8,094 bases of DNA from Flavobacteriales bacterium UBA2426 (GCA_002342985.1 DDRC01000083.1:1-8094); one strand, 5' to 3'. Counted from the stretch's first letter, positions 1 through 6,658 are shown. The notes: generated by a model not told the origin, from the letters alone. Made by a program: numbers and translations.

Positions 1-667
1 GATCGCCTTCACCCAGGCCAGTGCACCCAACTGGAACATCTAGAAGGTTAAGTCCAACGGCGACAGCCTGACTCAACTCACGTTCACGGGTAATTGCTTC
101 AGGCCGATCTGGAACCCGGACGGAACAGAAATCGGATACAGCACGGGAAATCTGTCACAAGCACCCCTGAATTCCCTGAGCATACGGATTGCCGCTGATG
201 GCAGCGCCATTGACACCCTCTGGGATTGCATGGCATTCATGAACTCCACTGAATGGGTGCTCCCAAACATGACCGTCAACTCTGGCGGTATTGCCTTAGG
301 CACCTGCACTTTCGAGAGTGATTGCGAATGGCACATCGCGCACGCTTTAGAGCAGACCCTGATTGACACCAGCGGACTGATTCAAGGGAGCACATACATC
401 CCAGGGATGAATGCCGTACTCTGGTCGCATAGAACGGGGCTCTACAGGACGGATTTGGCTACAGGTGCCACTCAGCGCTTGGTGGAGACCTGCAACTCGA
501 GCTATTTCACGGATCTCGATTACTCGCTTCACACGGGCAAGCTGCTGGCCGTGCGCTGGCGTGCCAGCACCCCCGATGGCGTGATCCTGAACATGGAGAA
601 CGATGTGCTGCTGATGAATCCCGATGGAAGTTGCCCGCAGGTGATCCAGATACCATGGCCGCAGTAA
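1..667 (+). pseudogene. TolB/PD40-like beta-propeller lipoprotein copy 1, partial, interrupted by in-frame TAG
   Basis: This is the 3' part of a gene whose start lies before the window. Reading from base 2, the frame gives a beta-propeller-like protein but meets TAG at 41-43. The intact downstream paralogue has TGG (Trp136) there, so a single G-to-A change explains the stop. After the stop the frame stays open for 207 codons to TAA at 665-667. It contains a TolB/PD40-type repeat (RPIWNPDGTEIGY, bases 113-151) and a C-terminal part almost identical to that of copy 2. In PD40-type proteins the repeats form blades of an extracytoplasmic propeller, and the ligand here is unknown. An ATG at 230 could start a 145-residue fragment, but it would lack a signal peptide and the first blades, so a functional restart is unlikely. 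Alternatives to a true pseudogene are a sequencing or assembly error at base 42, or amber readthrough. The homology is clear; the pseudogene status is less certain. Confidence 0.65.
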
Positions 668-678
668 GCCCTTGACCC

Positions 679-1704
679 ATGCGTTCATCCTGCCTGTGCA
701 TCGGCCTGCTAGCCGCGCTAGCGGCATGCCGCAAGCCTGAGTCTGTGTGTCCCGAACCGCCAAGCGCAGGCGCTGGGTGGCCGTGTGACACCCATGCCGA
801 TTGCATCCCTCTCCCAGCCCCGCCGCTGGGCGGTGATTGGAACTGGCAGGTCGAGGAGAATTTCGTTGGCCACGCGGTTTTTGATCCGAATAGTGGCAAC
901 GAAATCTTGATTGAGCGCGTAGCGTATGGAAGCAACTGGACGAATTCGCAACTCTACAGCTATAACCTCAGCAGTGAAGTGCTTCAGTTGGTTTTCCAAG
1001 GCCCCCTGAGCGGCTCCAAATCTTCCTGGGGAACAAGCGGCTGGATCGCCTTCACCCAGGCCAGTGCCCCCAATTGGAACATCTGGAAGGTGAAGGCCAA
1101 TGGCGATAGCCTCACGCAGCTCACCTTCAATGGCAATAGCTTCAGACCGCTGTGGAGTCCCGATGGCACACAGATCGGCTACGAGACCGGTGCGCTCGGT
1201 CCGCCGCAATACAACATGCAGAACATCAGGATGACCAGCTCTGGCACGCCAATCGACACACTGTGGAACACAGGGGCTTTCGCCGGCCAAGCGGTCTGGG
1301 CGTTGCCTAACAGAACATTCAATGTGTTCGCTTGGGTGTACTCATGCCATTGGGAGGGCAATCCCAGCACGGACCTGATCTACCAGCTTCCTGACTCGAT
1401 CATGCAGAATGGCCTGCCTAAAGGTGCAGCTTACCTACCAGGCTCGCATAGCATGATCTGGTCTCATCTAACTGGGTTGTACAGAACCGACTTGACCAGT
1501 GGCGCTACCGAGCGGCTCTTGGCCACCTGCAACTCCAGCTATTTCATGGATCTCGATTACTCGCCGCATACGGGCAAGCTGCTGGCGGTGCGCCGGCGGG
1601 AGAGCACTCCCGATGGCGTTATCCTGAACATAGAGAACGATGTGATGCTGATGAACCCCGATGGCAGTTGCCCGCAGGTGATCCAGATACCATGGCCGGG
1701 GTGA
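679..1704 (+). CDS. TolB/PD40-like beta-propeller lipoprotein, copy 2 (intact)
   Basis: This encodes 341 residues. The N-terminus is a lipoprotein signal: Arg2, a hydrophobic stretch (about 6-16) and lipobox LAAC at 14-17, with Cys17 as the predicted lipidated residue. The ATG at 679 is therefore the natural start, 11 bases after the TAA of copy 1; no strong ribosome binding site is visible. Residues about 20-50 form a Cys/Pro-rich linker. The rest resembles TolB/WD40-like (PD40) repeats, clearest at 156-168 (RPLWSPDGTQIGY), with related patterns near 117-150, 290-305 and 318-336. PD40 repeats build propellers used for protein or ligand binding at the cell surface or in the periplasm. No catalytic motif is visible and the partner is unknown. 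It is a tandem paralogue of the upstream broken copy and may be co-transcribed with it. The gene is less GC-rich than the envelope genes to the right. The lipoprotein and propeller-like calls are good; the specific function is not known. Confidence 0.75.
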   Translation: MRSSCLCIGLLAALAACRKPESVCPEPPSAGAGWPCDTHADCIPLPAPPLGGDWNWQVEENFVGHAVFDPNSGNEILIERVAYGSNWTNSQLYSYNLSSEVLQLVFQGPLSGSKSSWGTSGWIAFTQASAPNWNIWKVKANGDSLTQLTFNGNSFRPLWSPDGTQIGYETGALGPPQYNMQNIRMTSSGTPIDTLWNTGAFAGQAVWALPNRTFNVFAWVYSCHWEGNPSTDLIYQLPDSIMQNGLPKGAAYLPGSHSMIWSHLTGLYRTDLTSGATERLLATCNSSYFMDLDYSPHTGKLLAVRRRESTPDGVILNIENDVMLMNPDGSCPQVIQIPWPG

Positions 1705-1813
1705 GGCCTTGATGCACAAAGACGCGCAATTGGTGCGTTCAGCCCCGCTTGAGTCGGGAGTCCACCCTCATCTGCCGAAGGAGCGCCGCTGAGGTGCCGC
1801 CTATCTTGCCGCC
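1705..1813. other. Intergenic spacer between lipoprotein copy 2 and the NUDIX gene
   Basis: This 109-base spacer starts with GGCCTTGA, which matches the sequence after the stop of copy 1. Around 1735-1742 the short match TGCGTTCA recalls the start of copy 2 (680-687), but it is too short to claim a third, eroded copy. A weak 4-bp inverted repeat (ACGC at 1722-1725, GCGT at 1735-1738) lacks a T-run and is not called a terminator. The only other item is the possible promoter element at 1802-1809. Confidence 0.5.
1802..1809 (+). promoter_or_regulatory. Possible Bacteroidota -7-like element before the NUDIX gene
   Basis: TATCTTGC ends four bases before the ATG at 1814. The known Bacteroidota -7 consensus is TAnnTTTG; this matches in TA and TT but not in the last two bases, and no TTG-type -33 element is visible upstream. 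If it works, the transcript would be leaderless or have a very short leader. The similar TACCTTGC at the same kind of distance before the DUF2279 start gives weak support. Confidence 0.3.
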
Positions 1814-2380
1814 ATGGAGGAGCGCGGCCCTTGGAAGACCCTGAGCATCGAGGAGCGGTACAGCACGGCCTGGATCAGCGTGAGCCATCACGAGGTCATC
1901 GACCCCAGCGGCCGGGAGGGCATCTACGGGGTGGTCCACTTCAAGAACCTGGCGGTGGGCATCATCCCGCTCGATGCCGAGGGCAACACCTGGCTCGTGG
2001 GGCAGCACCGCTACCCCATCGACGCGTACAGCTGGGAGATCATCGAGGGCGGCGGCTCGCGCCAACGGCCTCCGCTGGAGAGCGCCCAGCGCGAATTGCG
2101 CGAGGAGGCGGGGATCGTGGCCGAGCAATGGACCGAGGTGCTGCAGATGGACCTGAGCAACAGCGCCAGCGATGAGGTGGCCATCATCTACGTGGCGCAG
2201 GGGCTCACCTTCCACGAGCCGGAGCCCGACCACAATGAGCAGCTGGAGCTGCGCAAGGTGCCCTTCGCCGAAGTGGTGGGCATGGTGATGCGCGGCGAGC
2301 TCCGCGACAGCCTCACCGTGGCGGGCGTGCTCAAGGTGGACCGCTTGCTGCGCGATGGCGCATTATCGCTCCGGGCCTGA
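1814..2380 (+). CDS. NUDIX hydrolase, ADP-ribose pyrophosphatase type
   Basis: This 188-residue protein is probably a cytoplasmic NUDIX hydrolase that splits ADP-ribose or a related nucleoside diphosphate sugar into AMP and a sugar phosphate. The core NUDIX box lies at about 79-101, with the metal-binding helix REL-REE-AGI at 93-101, including Glu94, Glu97 and Glu98. Upstream are the family-typical segments GIYGVVHFKNLAVGIIPLD (36-54) and VGQHRYPID...SWEIIEGGG (62-81). Length and layout fit the family. One oddity is in the GX5EX7REUXEEXGU signature: counting back from Arg93, the first Glu position (85) is Arg. The metal-binding Glu residues of the REUXEE core remain, so activity is plausible. 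The ATG at 1814 was chosen because the family-typical PWKTLS segment follows it at residues 6-11. The gene is separated from the lipoprotein genes and converges with DUF2279 over 34 bases. The fold is sure; the substrate is inferred. Confidence 0.9.
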   Translation: MEERGPWKTLSIEERYSTAWISVSHHEVIDPSGREGIYGVVHFKNLAVGIIPLDAEGNTWLVGQHRYPIDAYSWEIIEGGGSRQRPPLESAQRELREEAGIVAEQWTEVLQMDLSNSASDEVAIIYVAQGLTFHEPEPDHNEQLELRKVPFAEVVGMVMRGELRDSLTVAGVLKVDRLLRDGALSLRA

Positions 2381-2409
2381 CCGGGAGTCGCGAAGGCCTC
2401 AGCCCCGGA
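2370..2409. terminator. Possible hairpin between convergent NUDIX and DUF2279 genes
   Basis: The arms 2370-2380 (TCCGGGCCTGA) and 2399-2409 (TCAGCCCCGGA) pair at 10 of 11 positions, with one C-C mismatch and an 18-base loop. The left arm includes the NUDIX stop codon. Its position between two converging genes suits a bidirectional terminator, but neither strand shows a T-run after the stem, so the call is tentative. Confidence 0.35.
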
Positions 2410-2414
2410 TCCCT

Positions 2415-3320
2415 TCAGAAGTGGAGCCAATGCCCCTTCCACTCCCCGTTGCTGCGGTATTCCAGCGCGGGCGCCGGCACCTTGATGCTGTTGGCCAGGA
2501 AGAGGAGCGTGCGCACCACGCGGCTCTTCGTCTTGATCCGCGTCAGGTCCACGTCGGGCGAGAGGTAGAACTGCCGGAACACAGCCGGGCCACCGACCTG
2601 CTCCAGCGGGTACGCGCTGATCATGCCCTCGGCGCCATAGCCCACGGCGATGTTGAGCCACTTCGGCAGGCGCGTGCTGCCGCTCAGGCCAGCCAGGTTG
2701 CCGCTGAGCCAGAGCGTGACGCCGTTGTAGTCCTTCAGCAGGCGATCGGCGAACCCTTCACCCAGCAGGTCGGGGCGCTGCGCGGCGTAAGGCGTATGGC
2801 GGAGCGAGATCTTCAGCGCCATGCGCTGCTCGCCCCAGGCGGCATCCTGCGCGATGAAGAGGCCCGCTCCAGCGGCATTGGCGGCCATGTCGCTCCAAGA
2901 GAAGCCCCAGCCGGCCGAGGTCCCATCGAGGATCTCGATGCCGGTCATGAAGGCGAGGCCCACCGAGCCGCCGACCCACCGAGCCGAGCGGTCATTCGAC
3001 CCGCAGTGCTTCATGGCCGCATGGCCCCAGGCCCCGAGCATGTAGCCGCTCAGCAGGTGGCCCGTCTTGTCCATCAGCAGCCACTCGTCCGAATCATCGA
3101 AGGTGCGCAAGGGGCCCCGGTCGTATTGCGCATACCAAGCCTGGTCGAGCCCGATGTAGGCCACCGTGGCCGCCACGCCCGCACCGGCGGAGATGAAGGC
3201 GATGCAGCGCTTGCAGGGCCGTTCGCACGCCACCGATGTGTCCGGCTCCTGGGCCGATGCGTTCCCGGACAGGAGCAACAGGCAAGTGCTCGCGCGGAAC
3301 ACGTGCTTCAGGAGCCGCAT
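2415..3320 (-). CDS. DUF2279 (YfiM-like) exported protein
   Basis: This 301-residue protein of unknown function has an N-terminal signal peptide (hydrophobic core about 11-19, likely cleavage after ASA at 21-23). A second hydrophobic stretch lies at about 40-58. Motifs typical of DUF2279 follow: DDSDEWLLMDKTGH at 75-88, and EILDGTSAGWGFSWSDMAAN at 129-148. The C-terminal half has alternating patterns that could be beta-strands. Known relatives are predicted envelope proteins with no established reaction. The start at 3320 is preferred over an upstream in-frame ATG at 3464 because it opens directly on the signal peptide and avoids overlap with the mutase gene, which ends 26 bases upstream. It is probably the last gene of the - strand cluster. 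A CX3CX2C cluster (Cys32, Cys36, Cys39) sits just after the predicted cleavage site. Family assignment is good; the function is unknown. Confidence 0.75.
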   Translation of the reverse strand: MRLLKHVFRASTCLLLLSGNASAQEPDTSVACERPCKRCIAFISAGAGVAATVAYIGLDQAWYAQYDRGPLRTFDDSDEWLLMDKTGHLLSGYMLGAWGHAAMKHCGSNDRSARWVGGSVGLAFMTGIEILDGTSAGWGFSWSDMAANAAGAGLFIAQDAAWGEQRMALKISLRHTPYAAQRPDLLGEGFADRLLKDYNGVTLWLSGNLAGLSGSTRLPKWLNIAVGYGAEGMISAYPLEQVGGPAVFRQFYLSPDVDLTRIKTKSRVVRTLLFLANSIKVPAPALEYRSNGEWKGHWLHF

Positions 3321-3323
3321 GGC

Positions 3324-3331
3324 GCAAGGTA
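3324..3331 (-). promoter_or_regulatory. Possible -7-like element before the DUF2279 gene
   Basis: On the - strand, TACCTTGC lies three bases before the ATG at 3320. It resembles the TATCTTGC before the NUDIX gene and, partly, the Bacteroidota TAnnTTTG element. No -33 element is visible, and the gene could equally be read from the upstream operon promoter. Confidence 0.25.
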
Positions 3332-3346
3332 TCGGCGCGGCGCGCT

Positions 3347-4753
3347 TCAGGCGCCGATGGCCTGCTTGCACGCGGCCAGGATCGCCTGCGCGCCGGCCAT
3401 GGTGCCCGACTCCGCGTAGCAGCGCAGCACGGGCTCGGTGCCGCTGGCGCGGATCATGAGCCATTGCTCGTCGTCGAAGTGGTACTTGTAGCCGTCGATG
3501 GTCTCCAGGCGGCGCACCTCCAGGTCGCCGAAGCGCGTGTAGGCGTTGGCGGCGCAGTTCTTCAGCACCTGCTGCTTCAGCGCCTCGCTGATGTGCAGGT
3601 CGTTGCGGTCGTAGGCGAAGGGCCCCACGATGGCGTACACCTCCTGGATCAGCTCATCGAGCGTCTTGCCGCTCTTGGCCATGAATTCCCAGATGGTGAG
3701 CCCCATCCAGATGCCGTCGCGCTCGGGGATGTGCCCCTTGATGGCGATGCCGCCGCTCTCCTCGCCGCCCAGCAGCACATCCTCGGTGATCATCAGACCG
3801 CTGATCCACTTGAAGCCGATCTTGGTGACGCTGTACTCCAGCCCGTAGTGCTCGCAGAGCTTCTTCACCTTGGGCGTGGTGCTCACGGCCACCACCACCT
3901 TGCCGGTGAACTTCTTGTACTTCACCAGGTAGTGGATGAGCAGGAGGATGATGTGGTGCGAGTCGATGAACTCGCCGCGGCCGTTGTACAGGCCGATGCG
4001 GTCGGCATCGCCGTCGGTGGCCAGGCCGCAATCGATGCCGCCCTGCTTGATCAGCGCGCTGAACTCCTGCAGGTTCTTGTGGATGGGCTCCGGCGCCTGG
4101 CCCATGAAGGACGGGTTGTAATCGCAGTGAAGGAGCGCGGCATCGGGCAGCAGGCGGCGCACCACGTTCTGGCCGGCGCCGTACATGGCATCGTAGCCCC
4201 AGCGCATGCCGCATTCGCGGATGGCCTTCATGTCGAAGCTCTTCTCCACATGCTCCACGTACATGTCCTCGAGGGCGATGTGCTTCAGCAGGCCGTCCTT
4301 GCGCGCCTGGGCCAGGTCGATGGCATCCAGGTCCACGCCATGCGCATCGGGGATCATGTCCTCCACTTGCTGCACCTCCTCGGGGATGAGCGGACCGCCG
4401 TGGATGCCCTTCAGCTTGTAGCCGTTGTAGCTGGGCGGGTTGTGGCTGGCGGTAAGGATCACGCCCATGCCCGCCTGCACGCGCTGGGCGCCCAGGCTCA
4501 CCATGGGAGTGCTGACGAAGCCCTGGGCGAGGTGCACCTCGATGCCGCGGCTCACGAACACCTTGGCGCAAGTCTGGGCGAAGAGCTCGCCGGCGAACCG
4601 GCAGTCGTGGCCCAGCACGATGCGGGTGTTGCCGGGGTGGTTGCGGACCACCCACTCCGCCACGGCCACGCTCACGCGCGCCACATTGTCCACGGTGAAT
4701 TCCTGCGCAATGATGGCGCGCCAGCCGTCGGTTCCGAACTTGATCTTGGTCAT
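3347..4753 (-). CDS. Phosphoglucomutase/phosphomannomutase family (alpha-D-phosphohexomutase)
   Basis: This 468-residue cytoplasmic enzyme interconverts hexose 6-phosphate and hexose 1-phosphate through a phosphoserine intermediate, supplying precursors for nucleotide sugars, glycans or storage polymers. All four family motifs are present: the catalytic loop TASHNPP at 101-107 with phosphorylated Ser103, the metal-binding loop DGDADR at 247-252, the sugar-binding loop GEESGG at 330-335, and the phosphate-binding loop RASGTEPVLR at 435-444. The N-terminus (FGTDGWR, 6-12) is also typical, and the length is normal for the family. The ATG at 4753 directly precedes this conserved start. The gene lies 66 bases after mltG and 26 bases before DUF2279. 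A weak promoter and a hairpin are visible in the 66-base gap. Sequence alone does not separate glucose from mannose or glucosamine specificity, but the GEESGG loop favours glucose or mannose phosphates over GlmM. The intact motifs point to an active enzyme. Confidence 0.95.
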   Translation of the reverse strand: MTKIKFGTDGWRAIIAQEFTVDNVARVSVAVAEWVVRNHPGNTRIVLGHDCRFAGELFAQTCAKVFVSRGIEVHLAQGFVSTPMVSLGAQRVQAGMGVILTASHNPPSYNGYKLKGIHGGPLIPEEVQQVEDMIPDAHGVDLDAIDLAQARKDGLLKHIALEDMYVEHVEKSFDMKAIRECGMRWGYDAMYGAGQNVVRRLLPDAALLHCDYNPSFMGQAPEPIHKNLQEFSALIKQGGIDCGLATDGDADRIGLYNGRGEFIDSHHIILLLIHYLVKYKKFTGKVVVAVSTTPKVKKLCEHYGLEYSVTKIGFKWISGLMITEDVLLGGEESGGIAIKGHIPERDGIWMGLTIWEFMAKSGKTLDELIQEVYAIVGPFAYDRNDLHISEALKQQVLKNCAANAYTRFGDLEVRRLETIDGYKYHFDDEQWLMIRASGTEPVLRCYAESGTMAGAQAILAACKQAIGA

Positions 4754-4771
4754 CGATGGTGAATTGTCGCT

Positions 4772-4793
4772 GCGGCCCTTCCGGAGCGGCCGC
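4772..4793 (-). other. GC-rich inverted repeat in the mltG-mutase gap
   Basis: GCGGCC at 4772-4777 pairs perfectly with GGCCGC at 4788-4793 around a 10-base loop. On the - strand it falls after mltG and before the mutase start codon, with no T-run behind it. It could be an attenuating hairpin, a processing site in the leader of the mutase mRNA, or chance in GC-rich DNA. Confidence 0.3.
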
Positions 4794-4794
4794 G

Positions 4795-4823
4795 AAAATA
4801 GGTTTCCCGTGCAGCCCTGTCAG
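4795..4823 (-). promoter_or_regulatory. Possible promoter for the mutase gene, overlapping the mltG stop
   Basis: Read on the - strand, CTGACA (4818-4823) is followed after exactly 17 bases by TATTTT (4795-4800). Together they resemble sigma-70-type -35 and -10 boxes. TATTTTCG also matches seven of eight positions of the Bacteroidota -7 consensus TAnnTTTG. The TGA stop of mltG lies inside the CTGACA box. An internal promoter here would let the mutase and DUF2279 genes be expressed apart from dapF-mltG. This is a sequence match only. Confidence 0.35.
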
Positions 4824-5845
4824 CGGTAGATCCGGCGCTCGTTCAGCGCCTTCTGGTAGCGGCGGGCGTTCACCAGGTGCTGCTCGTAGGTGCGCGCGAA
4901 ATCGGTGTAGCCGCTCAGGTCGGCCCGCGCGCAGAAATACAGGTAGTCATGGCGGGGAGCGGTCAGCACCGACTCGATGAAGCGCGGCTCGGGCATGTTG
5001 ATGGGGCCGGGCGGGAGCCCTGGGTTCTGATAGGTATTGTACGGCGAATCCACCAGCTTGTCTCGGTTCAGCACGCGGTTCACGCTGTCCAGCCCGAGGG
5101 CGAACTTGAGCGTGGGGTCGGCTTGGAGCGGCATGCCGATGCGCAAGCGGTTGAGGTAGACCCCTGCAATGGTGGGGGCATCGATCATGCGCACGGTCTC
5201 GGCCTGCACGATGGAGGCCAGGGTGGAGACCTCCGCCGGCGTAAGCCCGAGGGCTTCTGCCTTCGCCCGCCGCTCCGCGTTCCAGAAGGCATCGTACTCC
5301 TGGCGCATCCGGGCGATGAACCGCTCGGGGGTGGTGGTCCACCACAGCTCATAGGTGTTGGGCAGAAACAGGCCGATCATGGTCGCCTCATCAAGTCCGG
5401 CCGCGCGCTGCTGCTCCGGGTCGAGGAAGGCGCGGAGAAAGGCGATGGAATCGGGCTCCAGTGCATGGTCCAGCCGCCCGGCCAGCTCCTGCAGGTGGTC
5501 CACGTTGCTGAACGTGACCCGCACGGGCTCCTGCTCCCCCGCATGCAGCATGCGGGCCAGGGCGCGGGCGCTCATGCCCCGCCGGATGCGGTACCGGCCC
5601 GGTTTGATCCGGCCGCGCTCAGCCAGCCGGCGGAACACCTGTTCATTCCCCACGGCTCCGATGCGGCGCAGGCTGTCCATGGCGGCATCGAGGCCGGCTC
5701 CCGTGGGGATGAGCACCACGCGGCTCTCCTCCGCGAAGCGCGTGGCAGGCCCCATCACCCCGCGCCAAACGGCGAATGCAGCAATGCCGGCTGCGGCCGC
5801 CACAATGGCACCCGCGATGATCCACTTGCTTCTAGGCCCCGCCAT
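4820..5845 (-). CDS. mltG: Endolytic murein transglycosylase MltG
   Basis: This 341-residue protein is membrane-anchored with its body in the periplasm. MltG cuts nascent peptidoglycan strands endolytically, leaving 1,6-anhydro-MurNAc ends, and is thought to release newly polymerised glycan from the membrane. A single transmembrane helix lies at about 9-28 after a short basic N-terminus. A LysM-like region (about 43-108) follows, then the YceG/MltG catalytic domain. Signature parts are ASIVQAET at 210-217 with the conserved Glu216 (equivalent to the catalytic Glu of E. coli MltG), GVYLNRLRIGMPLQADPT at 228-245, and YNTYQNPGLPPGPI at 269-282. The length is typical. The ATG at 5845 gives the expected short cytoplasmic start before the helix. 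The gene begins three bases after the dapF stop, so the two are almost certainly co-transcribed. I see no missing motif. Confidence 0.95.
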   Translation of the reverse strand: MAGPRSKWIIAGAIVAAAAGIAAFAVWRGVMGPATRFAEESRVVLIPTGAGLDAAMDSLRRIGAVGNEQVFRRLAERGRIKPGRYRIRRGMSARALARMLHAGEQEPVRVTFSNVDHLQELAGRLDHALEPDSIAFLRAFLDPEQQRAAGLDEATMIGLFLPNTYELWWTTTPERFIARMRQEYDAFWNAERRAKAEALGLTPAEVSTLASIVQAETVRMIDAPTIAGVYLNRLRIGMPLQADPTLKFALGLDSVNRVLNRDKLVDSPYNTYQNPGLPPGPINMPEPRFIESVLTAPRHDYLYFCARADLSGYTDFARTYEQHLVNARRYQKALNERRIYR

Positions 5846-5848
5846 GCC

Positions 5849-6628
5849 TCAGGCCGCGATGGTGCCATCGAACACATGAACGGCCGGGCCGATGAGCCGT
5901 ATCCTGTGCCAGCCCTCGCGATCCGCCCGTTCGGCCTCCACCAGCAATTGCCCCCCGCGCGTGATGACGCACGCGGGCGATTGCGATTCATGCCGTGCCA
6001 TCGCGCTCAGCGCAGCGGCCACCACGCCGGTGCCGCAACTCAACGTTTCCGCCTCCACGCCGCGTTCAAAAGTGCGCATGCGCACCGTGCCTTCGCGCAT
6101 GCACACGTAGTTCACATTGGTGCCGCCGGGGCCCCGCCGCGGGTCGTGCGCGCGCTTCGGGCCATCCACCATGACCTCCACCGCATCCACATCGGGCACG
6201 CGCACCACCTCGTGCGGCGATCCGGTATGGACGAAGTCGTGGTCGTCGTGCTGCGCCACGCAGGGCACGGAGCCGAGCGTCACCGCCACCTCCTCGCCAT
6301 GCCATGCGCCCTGGTGCCAGCCATCGATGGCTGTGAAGCGCGCCTCCTCCACACGGCCGTTGAGCGCACTCCAGAAGGCGAAGGCGCAGCGGCTGCCGTT
6401 GCCGCAGAAGCTCCGGCTCGCATCGGGGTTGTAGAACTCCATATGGAAGTCCGTGCCCGTCGCTCGCGGCGCCTGGATCAGGATGAGCCCATCGCTCCCG
6501 ATGCCGAAATGCCGGTCGCAGAGCCGCCGGATGAGGCCCTCGTCACCCGAGGGGAATGCGCCGGACCGGTCATCGACCATGATGAAGTCGTTGCCGGTCC
6601 CGTGCCATTTGGAGAAACGGATCAGCAT
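5849..6628 (-). CDS. dapF: Diaminopimelate epimerase
   Basis: This 259-residue cytoplasmic, cofactor-independent racemase converts LL- to meso-diaminopimelate, the cross-linking residue of peptidoglycan and direct precursor of lysine. The two catalytic cysteines are present: Cys75 in FCGNGSR (74-80) and Cys198 in SCGTG (197-201). The N-terminal HGTGNDF motif (9-15), TGSPH (135-139) and GGTNVNYV (168-175) are also typical. The ATG at 6628 opens directly on the conserved FSKWHGTGNDF segment. An in-frame GTG at 6649 would add seven residues with no family support. The gene is 30 bases after the epimerase/dehydratase stop and only three bases before mltG, tying a peptidoglycan precursor enzyme to a glycan-cutting enzyme. 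On the - strand, CATCTTTAC at 6635-6643 is a weak -7-like match not called as a promoter. The length is normal and nothing is missing. Confidence 0.96.
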   Translation of the reverse strand: MLIRFSKWHGTGNDFIMVDDRSGAFPSGDEGLIRRLCDRHFGIGSDGLILIQAPRATGTDFHMEFYNPDASRSFCGNGSRCAFAFWSALNGRVEEARFTAIDGWHQGAWHGEEVAVTLGSVPCVAQHDDHDFVHTGSPHEVVRVPDVDAVEVMVDGPKRAHDPRRGPGGTNVNYVCMREGTVRMRTFERGVEAETLSCGTGVVAAALSAMARHESQSPACVITRGGQLLVEAERADREGWHRIRLIGPAVHVFDGTIAA

Positions 6629-6658
6629 GAGGCCGTAAAGATGGCGCACCCGGCCGGC

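Larger units (their letters stand above)
1..1711 (+). repeat. Tandem gene duplication, period about 1.04 kb, with mosaic similarity
   Basis: Bases 1-671 align with about 1044-1708 in the same orientation. The offset is 1043 at the left end and 1037 at the stop codons, so copy 1 carries two extra codons. Similarity is very high over the first 60 or so bases of the window, low in the middle (about 155-420 against 1198-1457), and very high again over the last 200 or so bases. The last 33 residues of the two products differ at only three positions. Similarity runs just past the stop codons: TAA is followed by GCCCTTGA and TGA by GGCCTTGA. The pattern fits a tandem duplication followed by local divergence or patchy gene conversion. 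Confidence 0.8.

Noticed and set aside
230..667. Separate 145-residue gene starting inside lipoprotein copy 1
   Set aside because: It is the same frame as the broken copy and aligns with the C-terminal part of the intact one. It has no signal peptide or start-site support of its own.
1712..1792. Short open frame of about 26 codons after lipoprotein copy 2
   Set aside because: It has no ribosome binding site, no recognisable feature, and lies in the spacer; a frame this short is expected by chance.
3204..3227. Radical SAM enzyme suggested by the CX3CX2C spacing
   Set aside because: The motif follows a signal peptide in an exported DUF2279 protein, and there is no TIM-barrel-like sequence around it.
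3321..3464. Upstream ATG extension of the DUF2279 gene by 48 residues
   Set aside because: The extension overlaps the mutase coding end, is Arg/Ala-rich like a shadow frame, and would bury the signal peptide. The ATG at 3320 fits better.
3236..4762. 508-codon + strand reading frame antisense to the mutase gene
   Set aside because: It mirrors the mutase gene, is low in complexity (Ala, Val, His, Leu), and has no domain or signal. It is a composition artefact.
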